Assembly (NCBI GenBank): GCA_016296575.1
Contig: JAEDJA010000007.1
Location: 1 to 64,000, forward strand
Reading direction: 5' to 3'
DNA: 64,000 nucleotides
From: Treponema sp.
GTDB lineage: Bacteria; Spirochaetota; Spirochaetia; Treponematales; Treponemataceae
Shown in pieces: positions 1 through 8,755 of the stretch. The notes below the pieces were generated by a model, which was not told the origin of the DNA, searched no databases, and saw only the letters and a list, made by a program, of their open reading frames with translations. A program made the translations under genes and the position numbers. Positions within the stretch are counted from its first letter, which is position 1. Each line of letters starts with the position of its first letter.

Positions 1-57
1 TTTTACTTGATTCACCACTTTTTTTTCGGTTAGATTTAACGTGATTCAATGCGGGCT

Positions 58-107
58 CTGTCATTCCCTCTAATTTTATGTTATAATATGAATCGGATTT
101 TCGGAGG
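58..107 (+). promoter_or_regulatory. Promoter and RBS of the HD-hydrolase gene
   Basis: A perfect -10 hexamer TATAAT lies at 82-87. A weak -35 (CTGTCA, 58-63, four of six matches) lies 18 bases upstream. The ribosome binding site GGAGG at 103-107 sits six bases before the ATG at 114, which fixes that start. Confidence 0.6.
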
Positions 108-113
108 CTTGGC

Positions 114-725
114 ATGGCTAAACGTAAATATGAGATGAAAACAGAACGCTCCCTTAAAATGAACGAGGAGGGACTTCTGCAACTCAAGAGCATAATTCTT
201 GCACCTTACATGCAGCTTGCTACGTCCCTTATTGGAAAAGCACGTCATGCCGGTGGAAATATGTTCCGTCACCAGATGGACACTCTGGCAATTCTTATTG
301 ATTACGGTTACATTGATCCAATCCTTTTAAAAGCTTCAATAGTCCATGATACAATCGAAGATATTCCTGACTTTGATCAAAATCTTGTAAAAAATGCTGA
401 TTCAGATGGAAACGAGGTTTACGATCTTGTAATGGAAGTGACCAAGCGTGAAGGAGAAGACAAAAAAGATTTCCTTATGCGCATTATCAACAATGGAAGT
501 CAAAAAGCAAAAGTCTTAAAATGTGCCGACCGTATTTCCAATATGATTTCACTTGGTTACGTTACAGACAGCAAGTTTATAGAACGGTACTGCAACGAAA
601 CTGAATTTTTTATCCTGCCAATGGCCCTGGAAGTAGATTTCAACATGTACCAGGAGCTTATCAATCTGATAATTACCCGTCGAAAATTCCTAGAAGATTA
701 CAAAAAAATTAATAACGAAGAATAG
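114..725 (+). CDS. Small HD-domain hydrolase, RelA/SpoT hydrolase-like
   Basis: A 203-residue protein resembling only the (p)ppGpp-hydrolase half of Rel/SpoT enzymes. Visible metal and catalytic residues are H53, the H78-D79 pair followed by E82-D83 (motif HDTIED) and D139 in the ADRISN segment. These positions nearly match those of Rel hydrolase domains (H53, H77, D78, E81, D82, D144). No synthetase, TGS or ACT domain follows. The size fits a stand-alone small alarmone hydrolase (Mesh1-like) that would remove 3'-pyrophosphate from alarmones in the cytoplasm. Substrate is inferred; another nucleotide phosphohydrolase is possible. The next gene starts two bases after the stop, so the two are probably co-transcribed. 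Confidence 0.75.
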   Translation: MAKRKYEMKTERSLKMNEEGLLQLKSIILAPYMQLATSLIGKARHAGGNMFRHQMDTLAILIDYGYIDPILLKASIVHDTIEDIPDFDQNLVKNADSDGNEVYDLVMEVTKREGEDKKDFLMRIINNGSQKAKVLKCADRISNMISLGYVTDSKFIERYCNETEFFILPMALEVDFNMYQELINLIITRRKFLEDYKKINNEE

Positions 726-727
726 CT

Positions 728-1879
728 GTGAATCCAGAATTTACCAACCGACTTAAAAAAATTGAAGAAGAAATTTCCCGCGTAACTGAATTGAACCACC
801 AATGGAAAAATATGTCCTTTGGAAAACTCCCGGATGGAGTTTGTTCGGAAAACGGAAATCTTTATCTTAACTGTCTGCTTGAACCAAACACAAATTTAAT
901 TTCTCAGGGTGGAAAACGCTGGCGGCCTCTCTTTGCCACATTGGTAGCAGATCTTGTTTCTGAAAGCAAAAAAAACGTCGGTTCTGACAATTCAACCTCA
1001 GGACTTTCAGCAAAAGAAGCTTCCTCAGCTCAGGAACTGGCCTTCCGCCTTTGTCCAATTGTGGAATTTGTTCATACAGCCAGCTTGATTCACGACGATA
1101 TCGAAGATGGTGCTGACTTGCGCCGCGGAAAACCATGTGCCCACATCACTTTTGGTCTGGACACTGCTCTGAATTCCGGCAGCTGGTTTTATTTTGAAGC
1201 ACTTTCCTTAATTGATGCACTTGATATTTCTGATGAAAAGAAGCTTCAGCTCCACAGAATTGTAAGTCAGGAATTGCGCCGGCTTCACCTTGGACAGGCA
1301 ATGGACATTTACTGGCACAGAAATCCAGGTTTTTTTCCGGTGGAAGCAGAATACGAAGCCATGGTAAGGCAAAAAACAGGTACTCTTGCAAATCTTGCAG
1401 CCCAACTTGGAGCTATGGCAGGCGGTGCTTCTCAGGAGCTTTGTGAAAAACTTGGAGAAACAGCTAGTTTTGTGGGCATGGGTTTCCAGATTATAGACGA
1501 TGTAATCAACCTGACCACAGGCAATGTTGGAAAAAAACGAGGAGATGACATTGTAGAAGGCAAAAAAAGTCTGCCGGTTTTGATTCACGTTCAGGAACAT
1601 CCAGAAGACAAGGAAAAAATTGCCGCATTTATGAATCAGGCTCGTGGGGAAGGCATAGATTCTCCAGCGGTGGAACAGTGTATTTCCCTTTTGGAAACCA
1701 GTGGCTGCATTGAAAAAGCCTGGGAAAAAGGGATTGCCGTACTAAAAGAAGCATGTGCCAGTTTTAGAAATATTCAGAGTAAAGGCGATATTGATGGAAA
1801 AACCGGTGTGGAAAGTTCAGTTGCCGCCGATCTTATTGAAGAACTGTTCCTTTCCATGGTTCCGGTTTTAAAAAATTAA
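728..1879 (+). CDS. Polyprenyl (isoprenyl) diphosphate synthase
   Basis: Trans-prenyltransferase of the IspA/IspB family, condensing isopentenyl diphosphate with allylic diphosphates to supply lipid carriers or quinone side chains. The start is GTG, two bases after the preceding stop. The first aspartate-rich motif is intact (HDDIEDGADLRRGKP, near residue 124). The second reads DDVIN (near residue 258), so Asn replaces the usual last Asp. At 383 residues it is longer than the usual 300-330, with a Ser/Asn-rich insertion near residues 80-100 and a long C-terminal extension. Chain length cannot be read from sequence alone. Confidence 0.88.
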   Translation: MNPEFTNRLKKIEEEISRVTELNHQWKNMSFGKLPDGVCSENGNLYLNCLLEPNTNLISQGGKRWRPLFATLVADLVSESKKNVGSDNSTSGLSAKEASSAQELAFRLCPIVEFVHTASLIHDDIEDGADLRRGKPCAHITFGLDTALNSGSWFYFEALSLIDALDISDEKKLQLHRIVSQELRRLHLGQAMDIYWHRNPGFFPVEAEYEAMVRQKTGTLANLAAQLGAMAGGASQELCEKLGETASFVGMGFQIIDDVINLTTGNVGKKRGDDIVEGKKSLPVLIHVQEHPEDKEKIAAFMNQARGEGIDSPAVEQCISLLETSGCIEKAWEKGIAVLKEACASFRNIQSKGDIDGKTGVESSVAADLIEELFLSMVPVLKN

Positions 1880-1972
1880 TTTTTTAGAGATTTTATAATT
1901 GATTTGCCTTTTTGAATATTACATTGTAAAATTAATAATGGAGATTTTAGATATATTCAATAATCGGAAGCA

Positions 1973-4900
1973 ATGAAGAATACTAGCACAATTGGAACAA
2001 TAGTATACAATAAGGCTCTTCTAGAAAATATGGCCTTTTATGCCGATACACTTTGGGTCATTGATGTCATTAAAGAAACTATGCTTGTTCTTCATGATAA
2101 GAAAAATTCCAATGCAGTTGGTAAAGAATTTCCAATCCCAGAAGTAGTTAAACTTATTAAAAGGCACCGCCATACAGATGAGGCAGAACTGGTTCATCGT
2201 CTGGATATAGATTATCTTAAATCCCTAAAAAAAACCGAAAGCTTTGATGACAATCCATTTATGTCAAATGGAAAATGGCAAACTCTTAGATGTGCCTATA
2301 CACCTGAATTTGATGAAGACGGAAATACAATCCGCGTGTTTGTTACTTATACCAACATTCAGCATTTTTTGGATCAGAAAAGTGAAATTGACAAACTGAA
2401 GGAGTTGAATCAGGGACTTTCCAACGAATACAAAAGCATTAGCGAAAAATATTTCAATCATATTACAGAATACAGCAAGGAACTGGCAGATATTCTTGAT
2501 GGAACTGACCAGCAGATTAGTATTTGTCGTGAAGGAACATACGAACTGCTTTACGTCAATGAAGCTGCAAAAAAAACCTTCAAGCGTACAGGTCAGAATT
2601 ATAATGGTTATACCTGTTACAAATATTTATACGGCCTTGATAAACCTTGCCCAATGTGTTCCATTCCAAACCTGAAACCAGGGCTGACTGAAATCCGAAG
2701 TGAAGCCTATGACGGTAAAAAATATTATGATGTTCTTCTCAAAAAGGCTGTTTTAAATGGTGAGAACGTTTTTATTGAATATGCAACTGATGTTACCGCC
2801 AGCAAAACGGAAATTAAAGTTTTCCAGAAAACACTTGGTACTTTGAACGGAACTCAAATGGGATTCTGGAACCTGTTTCTTGGTGAAGGAGAACCAATTC
2901 TTATTGGTGATGCCAAAATGTTTGAACTTATAGGTTGTGCTGCCGATAGTGACAGTTATGATGCCTATAAAAAATTCCTTGATTGCCTTCCTGAAGAAAA
3001 TAAAGAAATTATAAAAAACTATATCGAAGATCTGTCTTCCGGAAAACAGACTGAAATTATTTATGGTTATAATCATCCTGAACGCGGTCTTATTTATATT
3101 CGATGCGGAGGACTTAGAGACAATTCTTATAAAGGCCCTGGAATAATGCTCCGTGGATATCATCAGGATGTTACAGAATCTCAATCTGCAATTGAAGCAG
3201 CCAATGTAAAGGTAAAAGAAGCTCTGGAAGCGGCCGAATATTCTGCTGCCCAGTCAAAAGAATTTCTTGATGTCATAAATGATATTGCCGAGTCAGGCAT
3301 GTGGTACTTCCGTTATGATGAAGAAGGAAACAGCCTTGGAGCCACATGGAATGATTTGTTCCGCCAGCTGCTTGGTTATACAGATGAAAATGATTTTCCA
3401 AACGATCCAGAGTATTTTATAAACTGTGTTTTAGAGGAAGACAGACCTAAAGTTCTTCAGGCTATTTCAGATGCACTTTCCGGTGAAAAACAATACGACC
3501 TTGAGTACCGTGTTACTAAAAAAGATGGCAAAGTTATCTGGGGTTATGCTCAGGGAAAATGCGTAAGGTACTCAAATGGAAAGCCACGTATTTTGATAGG
3601 TACATTTATCGATATTACTGAAAAGAAGCGTGAAGATGAACTGCGTCTTATTATTCAAGCTCTTGCCCATGACTATGTAAGTGTTCTGCTTATTGATGAA
3701 AAAACTGGTTTTACGGAAGAAAGAAAAAGAAACAATGTTTACTATCTGGACGGTGTTGAAGAAAATATTTTCAAAGATCCTTACGACATTGCCTGGAAAA
3801 ATTATGTTAATACAGTGGTTTATGCCGACGACCGAAAAGAAATGTACGAGGCAGGAAAACTGGACCGCATTGTTGAAGAACTTAAATACAAGCCTGAATA
3901 TAACTGCAATTACCGAATTAACACAAACCACGGAATTACAAATGTTCAGTTCAAGCTTATGCGACTGGGTTCAAATAAAATTGTTGGTGCTTTCCGTAGT
4001 ATTGAAGAAATTGTTCGCCTCCGTAAATCCAGCGAAATGCTCCGTATTGTTGAACGAGATCCTCTTACCGGTTTATACAACAGACAGTCGTTCTTCATTT
4101 ATGCGCAGAAGTTTATTGATGAAAATCCAGACACCAGCTTCGACTTTGTGTGCATGGAAATTGAATCTTATCGCCTTCTTTTAGGCCGTTATGGTGTGGA
4201 TAATTGCCGCCAGTTTATAAAAGGATTTGCTGACATTCTAAAATATTACGATAATAAAGATACTCTTCTTGGTTACACCAACGATGATCAGTTTATGGCT
4301 ATTACAAAGCATGTTCCATTTGAGTGGCACCAGACTTTTTTCAGCGGGCTTTGTGAAAACTTTGATAAGCTTTCCAAAATTCCAAATATTAAAATTGATT
4401 GTGGTATTTATGCCCATATTGATCACAGCCTGGACATTGAAAATATTGCTAACAATGCTCGAATGCCAATAGATTATCTTCGCGAAAAATACGAAGAAAA
4501 TATTGCTCTTTTTGATGGTGAAATCCGCCAGAAAATGATGCGTGAACACAAGGTTAAGAGTATTGCAAAAGAAGGAATAGAAAACAAACAGTTCAAGATT
4601 TTCTATCAGCCTAAACACGACGCATTCACCGAAAAGGTAAAAGGTGCTGAAGCATTGGTTCGCTGGATTCATCCGGAACTGGGCTTTATTAATCCGGCAG
4701 ATTTTATTCCTGTTTTTGAAAGAAACGGCTTTATTTCCGAACTAGACCGCTATATTGTTGAAGTAGTTTGCTCCGATCTTCGACGGATGCTTGATGAAGG
4801 AAAAGAAGTAGTTCCAATTTCCGTGAATGTTTCTCAGGTTGATTTTGACCATACAAATCTCACAAATTATCTGGAAGAAATTGTAGACAGCTATAGTATT

Positions 4901-5320
4901 CCACACAATCTTATTCACTTTGAAGTAACTGAATCTGCCAATGCCAGTGATATCCGCCGAAAAATGGCCGCAGTCTACAGCTTTAAGGAAAAAGGCTTCC
5001 ATGTTGAACTGGATGATTTTGGAGTTGGCTATTCAAGTCTTTCTACCCTTGGCGAACTACCAATTGACGTCATGAAAATCGACATGAGCCTTATCAGCAA
5101 TATTATGGAACCTAAATACAACACCGTTTTGAATAGTATTCTTTTGGTAGCCAACGGTCTTGGTATTTCTGCTGTTGCTGAAGGTGTAGAGACAAAAGAG
5201 CAGCTGGAAAAACTGAGGGACATGTGCCAGGAAAAAATAGATCTTCTTATTCAGGGCTTCTATTACGCAAAACCTATGCCATTAGAAGATTTTGAACAAT
5301 ACATTGCCGACAAAATTTAG
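1973..5320 (+). CDS. Multi-PAS sensor with degenerate GGDEF and intact EAL domain
   Basis: A 1115-residue soluble signalling protein without membrane segments. In order: an N-terminal sensor-like region, a short coiled coil (about 130-165), three to four PAS-type domains up to about 690 (the second has a CPMC cysteine pair near 225), a GGDEF-like domain (about 695-850) and an EAL domain (about 855-1110). The GGDEF signature is replaced by NDDQF and the inhibitory RxxD site is missing, so cyclase activity is unlikely. The EAL domain keeps EALVRW, the Asn of SVNVSQ, FEVTES, DDFGVG, MKID and AEGVE. It should therefore be an active c-di-GMP phosphodiesterase, with the GGDEF part perhaps a GTP sensor. 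The start is preceded by only a weak GGAAG. Confidence 0.9.
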   Translation: MKNTSTIGTIVYNKALLENMAFYADTLWVIDVIKETMLVLHDKKNSNAVGKEFPIPEVVKLIKRHRHTDEAELVHRLDIDYLKSLKKTESFDDNPFMSNGKWQTLRCAYTPEFDEDGNTIRVFVTYTNIQHFLDQKSEIDKLKELNQGLSNEYKSISEKYFNHITEYSKELADILDGTDQQISICREGTYELLYVNEAAKKTFKRTGQNYNGYTCYKYLYGLDKPCPMCSIPNLKPGLTEIRSEAYDGKKYYDVLLKKAVLNGENVFIEYATDVTASKTEIKVFQKTLGTLNGTQMGFWNLFLGEGEPILIGDAKMFELIGCAADSDSYDAYKKFLDCLPEENKEIIKNYIEDLSSGKQTEIIYGYNHPERGLIYIRCGGLRDNSYKGPGIMLRGYHQDVTESQSAIEAANVKVKEALEAAEYSAAQSKEFLDVINDIAESGMWYFRYDEEGNSLGATWNDLFRQLLGYTDENDFPNDPEYFINCVLEEDRPKVLQAISDALSGEKQYDLEYRVTKKDGKVIWGYAQGKCVRYSNGKPRILIGTFIDITEKKREDELRLIIQALAHDYVSVLLIDEKTGFTEERKRNNVYYLDGVEENIFKDPYDIAWKNYVNTVVYADDRKEMYEAGKLDRIVEELKYKPEYNCNYRINTNHGITNVQFKLMRLGSNKIVGAFRSIEEIVRLRKSSEMLRIVERDPLTGLYNRQSFFIYAQKFIDENPDTSFDFVCMEIESYRLLLGRYGVDNCRQFIKGFADILKYYDNKDTLLGYTNDDQFMAITKHVPFEWHQTFFSGLCENFDKLSKIPNIKIDCGIYAHIDHSLDIENIANNARMPIDYLREKYEENIALFDGEIRQKMMREHKVKSIAKEGIENKQFKIFYQPKHDAFTEKVKGAEALVRWIHPELGFINPADFIPVFERNGFISELDRYIVEVVCSDLRRMLDEGKEVVPISVNVSQVDFDHTNLTNYLEEIVDSYSIPHNLIHFEVTESANASDIRRKMAAVYSFKEKGFHVELDDFGVGYSSLSTLGELPIDVMKIDMSLISNIMEPKYNTVLNSILLVANGLGISAVAEGVETKEQLEKLRDMCQEKIDLLIQGFYYAKPMPLEDFEQYIADKI

Positions 5321-5332
5321 TATATTTAATGT

Positions 5333-5854
5333 ATGAACGAAAAACCCGATGTACTGAATAATCACGCCATCCGCCTTGCAGCAGACGGTAATTTTGATGA
5401 TGCCATTGCCTGCCTGAAACGAGCAGTTATGCTGGATCAGAACAATTATCTTCTCTGGTATAACATGGGCATAACCTACCGTGATTCTGGAGATTTGGAA
5501 AGTGCACAAAAAGCTTTAGAAACAGCTTTCCGCCTGAATCCCGATAACATGGAAGTTGTTGAAACACTTGCTTATGTATGCATGATTCAGAAAAAACTAA
5601 GTGATGCTGAGCAAGTTTGCGAATTTGGGCTTTCACAAAATCAATTGAATCCAAAAATGTGGAATTTGTTGGGTATAATTAATTTTCAAAAAGAATTTTA
5701 CGAAGATGCTTCTGAATGTTTTGAACGTGCTCTTTCATTGAATGCTTTTGATGGAGATGCACTTTACAATCTTCGGGACACTTATCTTGAGCTTGGAAAT
5801 AATGATGCTGCCGCGGAATGTAACCGTCGTCTGGCAGAATTAGCCATAAAATGA
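5333..5854 (+). CDS. TPR-repeat protein
   Basis: A 173-residue protein built of about four tetratricopeptide repeats with the spacing of small and large side chains typical of the fold (for example LWYNMGITYRDSGDLESAQK near residue 40). TPRs are protein-interaction scaffolds; no catalytic motif or signal peptide is seen, so it should be cytoplasmic. It starts 12 bases after the EAL gene and its stop overlaps the start of the RseC-like gene (ATGA), so the three form one unit. Its partner is unknown. Confidence 0.8.
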   Translation: MNEKPDVLNNHAIRLAADGNFDDAIACLKRAVMLDQNNYLLWYNMGITYRDSGDLESAQKALETAFRLNPDNMEVVETLAYVCMIQKKLSDAEQVCEFGLSQNQLNPKMWNLLGIINFQKEFYEDASECFERALSLNAFDGDALYNLRDTYLELGNNDAAAECNRRLAELAIK

Positions 5855-6276
5855 TGAAAAAACAGTTCATGGTAAAGGAGATTCTTTCTTCTGGCGATGC
5901 ACTTCTTATTCCTTTCGATAAAGACGGTTGTGCCGGTTGTGGAGGAAGCTGTTCTGGTTGCCGTGTAGTAATTACCGCCAAAAATAAAAAAAACCTTCCG
6001 ATAAAGGTGGGCTGTCTCGTTTCCTTGAACTATTCCACATCTTTTCAGAAGGTTTTTAATGTTGCAACACTTGTGGTACCAATCATCTGTGCAATTTTGT
6101 GTTTTGTCTTTACAAAACCACTATCTCAGCTATTTAATCTTCCTCTCACCGAAAATTTTAAATCCGTTGCAACACTTATGGGTTTTGTAATCCCCGCAAT
6201 TCTGCTATTTGTCTGTACAAAATGCACAAAAACCCTAACAGAACTGCAGATTACCGAAAGCTCTTTATCTTCCTGA
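5851..6276 (+). CDS. RseC/MucC-like SoxR-reducing membrane protein
   Basis: A 141-residue protein with an N-terminal cysteine cluster of pattern CX2CX3CX2C (residues about 30-40, CAGCGGSCSGC). Two hydrophobic segments follow (about 67-90 and 105-125), matching the RseC/MucC family layout. Members take part in redox control, such as reduction of SoxR alongside the Rnf electron-transport complex. The four cysteines may hold an iron-sulfur cluster or metal. It overlaps the TPR gene by four bases (ATGA). No rnf or soxR gene is in the window, so the exact role is open. Confidence 0.75.
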   Translation: MMKKQFMVKEILSSGDALLIPFDKDGCAGCGGSCSGCRVVITAKNKKNLPIKVGCLVSLNYSTSFQKVFNVATLVVPIICAILCFVFTKPLSQLFNLPLTENFKSVATLMGFVIPAILLFVCTKCTKTLTELQITESSLSS

Positions 6277-6281
6277 TTTTT

Positions 6282-6989
6282 TTATTTCTTGTATTTTGAT
6301 GAATATTTAAGTGATAATCCGAACAAGAATGCAGCTGATAAACCAAGAACAATTGATGCAATTTTTGTAAAGGCACTATCAAAATCTTTAATCACCATTG
6401 ACCCCAGCAAAAGAAGCCAGCCAACAATAACATACATTCGTGATTTCTGAACTCTATTTGTACTTTCTTCAAGATTAACATTTTCATTTTTAATTCTAAA
6501 AATCTTGTTGTTGTAAATTACAACCATATTGATGAAAATACCTGAGAAAAGACCACAAATAATACAGGCAACAATGTTTACAGCAAGTTTATATTCAATG
6601 GCAGGATAAAGATTTACCAAAAGGCCGAGCATCTCAAAAAAGGCTACAAATTTAAAAATGCGGTTAATACGAATAAAGTGTTCAAGCTTGCTTTCATCGT
6701 CTGTGTAAAGTTCAAAAGGTTCTTCGCTCTTTTTGCGGCGGAGCATTACCCATGGACCCCAGCAGCAAACAACATCAATTCCAGCTTCTTCCATAAAGTA
6801 ACGGTATTTTTCTGAACATTTTCCAAATTTGTCAGATGTATCAATCTGATATTCGTATTCACCAGGTTCACATTTTTCAAAAGAATAAACAAACAGTCTA
6901 TAATTAGTAAAATTCCATCCATTGGCGGCCATTTCATTAAGCCATTTAACTTCTTTTTCAGTGTTCAAATAAAATCTGGTTTTTCTCAT
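6282..6989 (-). CDS. DUF2812 membrane protein
   Basis: A 235-residue protein. The first 60 residues match the DUF2812 pattern: FYLNTEKEVKWLNEMAANGW and then a YEYQID segment. Four hydrophobic segments follow in two pairs (about 110-165 and 180-225). Its start lies one base after the stop of the PadR gene upstream, an arrangement common in Firmicutes, where the regulator and the DUF2812 protein form a pair. The molecular function of DUF2812 is not known. It ends five bases from the convergent RseC-like gene. Confidence 0.8.
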   Translation of the reverse strand: MRKTRFYLNTEKEVKWLNEMAANGWNFTNYRLFVYSFEKCEPGEYEYQIDTSDKFGKCSEKYRYFMEEAGIDVVCCWGPWVMLRRKKSEEPFELYTDDESKLEHFIRINRIFKFVAFFEMLGLLVNLYPAIEYKLAVNIVACIICGLFSGIFINMVVIYNNKIFRIKNENVNLEESTNRVQKSRMYVIVGWLLLLGSMVIKDFDSAFTKIASIVLGLSAAFLFGLSLKYSSKYKK

Positions 6990-6990
6990 T

Positions 6991-7302
6991 TTAGTTCTCC
7001 ATTAATTTTGAATTTTCCAACAGCTGGTTAAGTCTTAAACATTCCTGTTTAAATGTTTTTTTTCCAAGTTCAGTAATTACATATTCTTTTTTCTTTCTTG
7101 AATCAGTTTCTTCACTATAAACGCTGATCCATTTTTTTACTTCCAAAGTCTGGATTGCACCGTAAAGGGTTCCAGCTCCCATTGTAATTCGACCACCAGT
7201 AAGTTCTTTCACTTCCTGAATGATTCCGTAACCGTGGTTAGGTTTACGAAGAGCAAGAAGGATGTAAAAAACAGATTCGGTCAGTGGCTGATACTTTTCC
7301 AT
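6991..7302 (-). CDS. PadR-family transcriptional regulator
   Basis: A 103-residue winged-helix protein. The N-terminal part has the PadR features: FYILLALRKPNHGYGIIQEV at residues 12-31, the MGAGTLYGAIQTLE recognition-helix region at about 40-53, and the charged wing ETDSRKKKEYVITELGKK. Members usually repress their own operon and respond to small molecules or membrane stress. It is the first gene of a two-gene unit with the DUF2812 membrane protein. A perfect inverted repeat just upstream (7329-7354) is a likely operator. Confidence 0.9.
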   Translation of the reverse strand: MEKYQPLTESVFYILLALRKPNHGYGIIQEVKELTGGRITMGAGTLYGAIQTLEVKKWISVYSEETDSRKKKEYVITELGKKTFKQECLRLNQLLENSKLMEN

Positions 7303-7313
7303 ATTATGTCCCC

Positions 7314-7366
7314 CGATATGTCGTTTAGCGATATATTATGATTACAATATATCGTAGGGCGATATA
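7314..7366 (-). promoter_or_regulatory. Candidate PadR operator with perfect inverted repeat
   Basis: CGATATATT at 7329-7337 and AATATATCG at 7346-7354 form a perfect nine-base inverted repeat with an eight-base spacer. Further CGATAT copies lie at 7314-7319 and 7360-7365. The cluster begins 12 bases upstream of the padR start. The repeat is seen directly; PadR binding is inferred from autoregulation in the family. Confidence 0.6.
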
Positions 7367-7393
7367 ACTGTCAACAGAATATTAAAAAAAAAA

Positions 7394-8755
7394 TTAAAAA
7401 TCGAGGGAAAATTCCATTTTTACACCGCTAACTGGGTGTTTGAACATGATATAAAAGGCTTTTAACTGAAGTTTTTCACCAGGAAGGCAGGTTCCATAAA
7501 GGCTGTCACCAATAATTGGCAGATTAAATCCTTGCATATGGGCAGAAAGAAGGCGCAGTTGATGAGTACGACCGGTTTTTGGAATGTATTCCATGCGTGT
7601 ACATTTTTGTCTGGTTCCATCTGGTTTTATGTAAGCTTCAATACCAAGGTTTCGCCACAGGGTAGTTCCTGGTTTTCCATCTTTTTCATCGTAAATTTGG
7701 TAAGGACGATTTTCAGGATCCAGACGGAATGGCAAAGTTGTTTCACCACATTTTTCACCGTTTTTGGGAGATGATTTTCCTGTAGATTTTTCAAGTACTC
7801 CAGAAAGAAGAGCAGTATATTTTTTCACGATAGTCTGATTTTCAAACTGAAGCCGCAGATTTCGGTGGGCTTCTTCAGTTTTTGCAAGGATCAATATTCC
7901 GCTGGTTTCCATGTCCAGGCGGTGAACTGCACTTTGAGTAATTGAACTCGGGTATAGTGTTGAAAGTCTAGCTTCAGCACTGTCCTTGTTATTTTCTGTT
8001 CGCCCTGGAACGGAAAGAAGCCCAGAAGGTTTATTTATAACGCAGATGTGTTTGTCCTGGTAAAGAATGTAAAGTCCAAGCATCCGTGGAAGAAGCCAGG
8101 AACACCGTGAATCACAAGGCTCCACATAGTAAGGATTTTTTCCTTTTTCATAATACACCTGGGCAAGGCTAATTACTTTCCATCCTTTAGAAAAAGCAAA
8201 ATCAAGCAGTTTAATTTCGCAGCAGTCACCAATTCCTGTAGGAGGAAGAACACCTTTTTCCTGGATAATTTCGTTTAATGTAAAGACATTTCCCTTAATA
8301 TCGTGGAATTTGTACAGACAATGTACACGTGAAAGTGATTCTGTGGTAAGTTCTGTTCGCCTGGATTTTAATTGTGAAATCCTTAAAGAATAATCACTGG
8401 AGCTTTCATTTTTCAGATTTTCAATTTCTTTTGTAAGACGGTGAATTTCTTTGTCATTTTTGGAAAGGGCTTCGTTAATTTTTTCAGGGGAAACAACTGG
8501 CGGTACAAAAATAAAAAGAGAGTTTTTCTGTGAAGCACTGTTTTCCAGTTCCCAGTGGATTCCGCTTGGAGCAGCAAGATAAACTCTTTGATTATTTTCA
8601 TCAGTACAAACCAAAACACCCAGCATTACACCTTGATTCAGGCGTTCCATACTGGGCTTGGTTTTGGGAATCAATCTGAATTCCCCAGAGTCAATTTTTT
8701 TTGCCAGAACCCGCCCGTAGTGGAGAGCGAGTTCCGTATCAAAAGGTGGAAACAT
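7394..8755 (-). CDS. RluA-family pseudouridine synthase with long N-terminal extension
   Basis: Isomerises uridine to pseudouridine in rRNA or tRNA. The catalytic domain spans about residues 230-450 and contains the VINKPSGLLSVPG entry motif and the catalytic aspartate near residue 279 in HRLDMETSGILI. The C-terminal KTGRTHQLR motif is also present. The protein is 453 residues against 220-330 for most family members. The extra N-terminal 220 residues include a charged coiled coil (about 95-130) and no recognisable S4 domain. Its ATG overlaps the rpiA stop by one base (TAATG), so translation is coupled. The RNA target cannot be told from sequence. Confidence 0.87.
   Translation of the reverse strand: MFPPFDTELALHYGRVLAKKIDSGEFRLIPKTKPSMERLNQGVMLGVLVCTDENNQRVYLAAPSGIHWELENSASQKNSLFIFVPPVVSPEKINEALSKNDKEIHRLTKEIENLKNESSSDYSLRISQLKSRRTELTTESLSRVHCLYKFHDIKGNVFTLNEIIQEKGVLPPTGIGDCCEIKLLDFAFSKGWKVISLAQVYYEKGKNPYYVEPCDSRCSWLLPRMLGLYILYQDKHICVINKPSGLLSVPGRTENNKDSAEARLSTLYPSSITQSAVHRLDMETSGILILAKTEEAHRNLRLQFENQTIVKKYTALLSGVLEKSTGKSSPKNGEKCGETTLPFRLDPENRPYQIYDEKDGKPGTTLWRNLGIEAYIKPDGTRQKCTRMEYIPKTGRTHQLRLLSAHMQGFNLPIIGDSLYGTCLPGEKLQLKAFYIMFKHPVSGVKMEFSLDF

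Noticed and set aside
867..1600. Antisense reading frames across the prenyl synthase gene
   Set aside because: They are shadows of a well-supported gene and show no motifs or ribosome binding sites. The same holds for the many antisense frames elsewhere in the window.
1894..1932. Strong promoter before the PAS/GGDEF/EAL gene
   Set aside because: TATAAT (1894-1899) and TAAAAT (1927-1932) are present, but neither has a convincing -35 at proper spacing.
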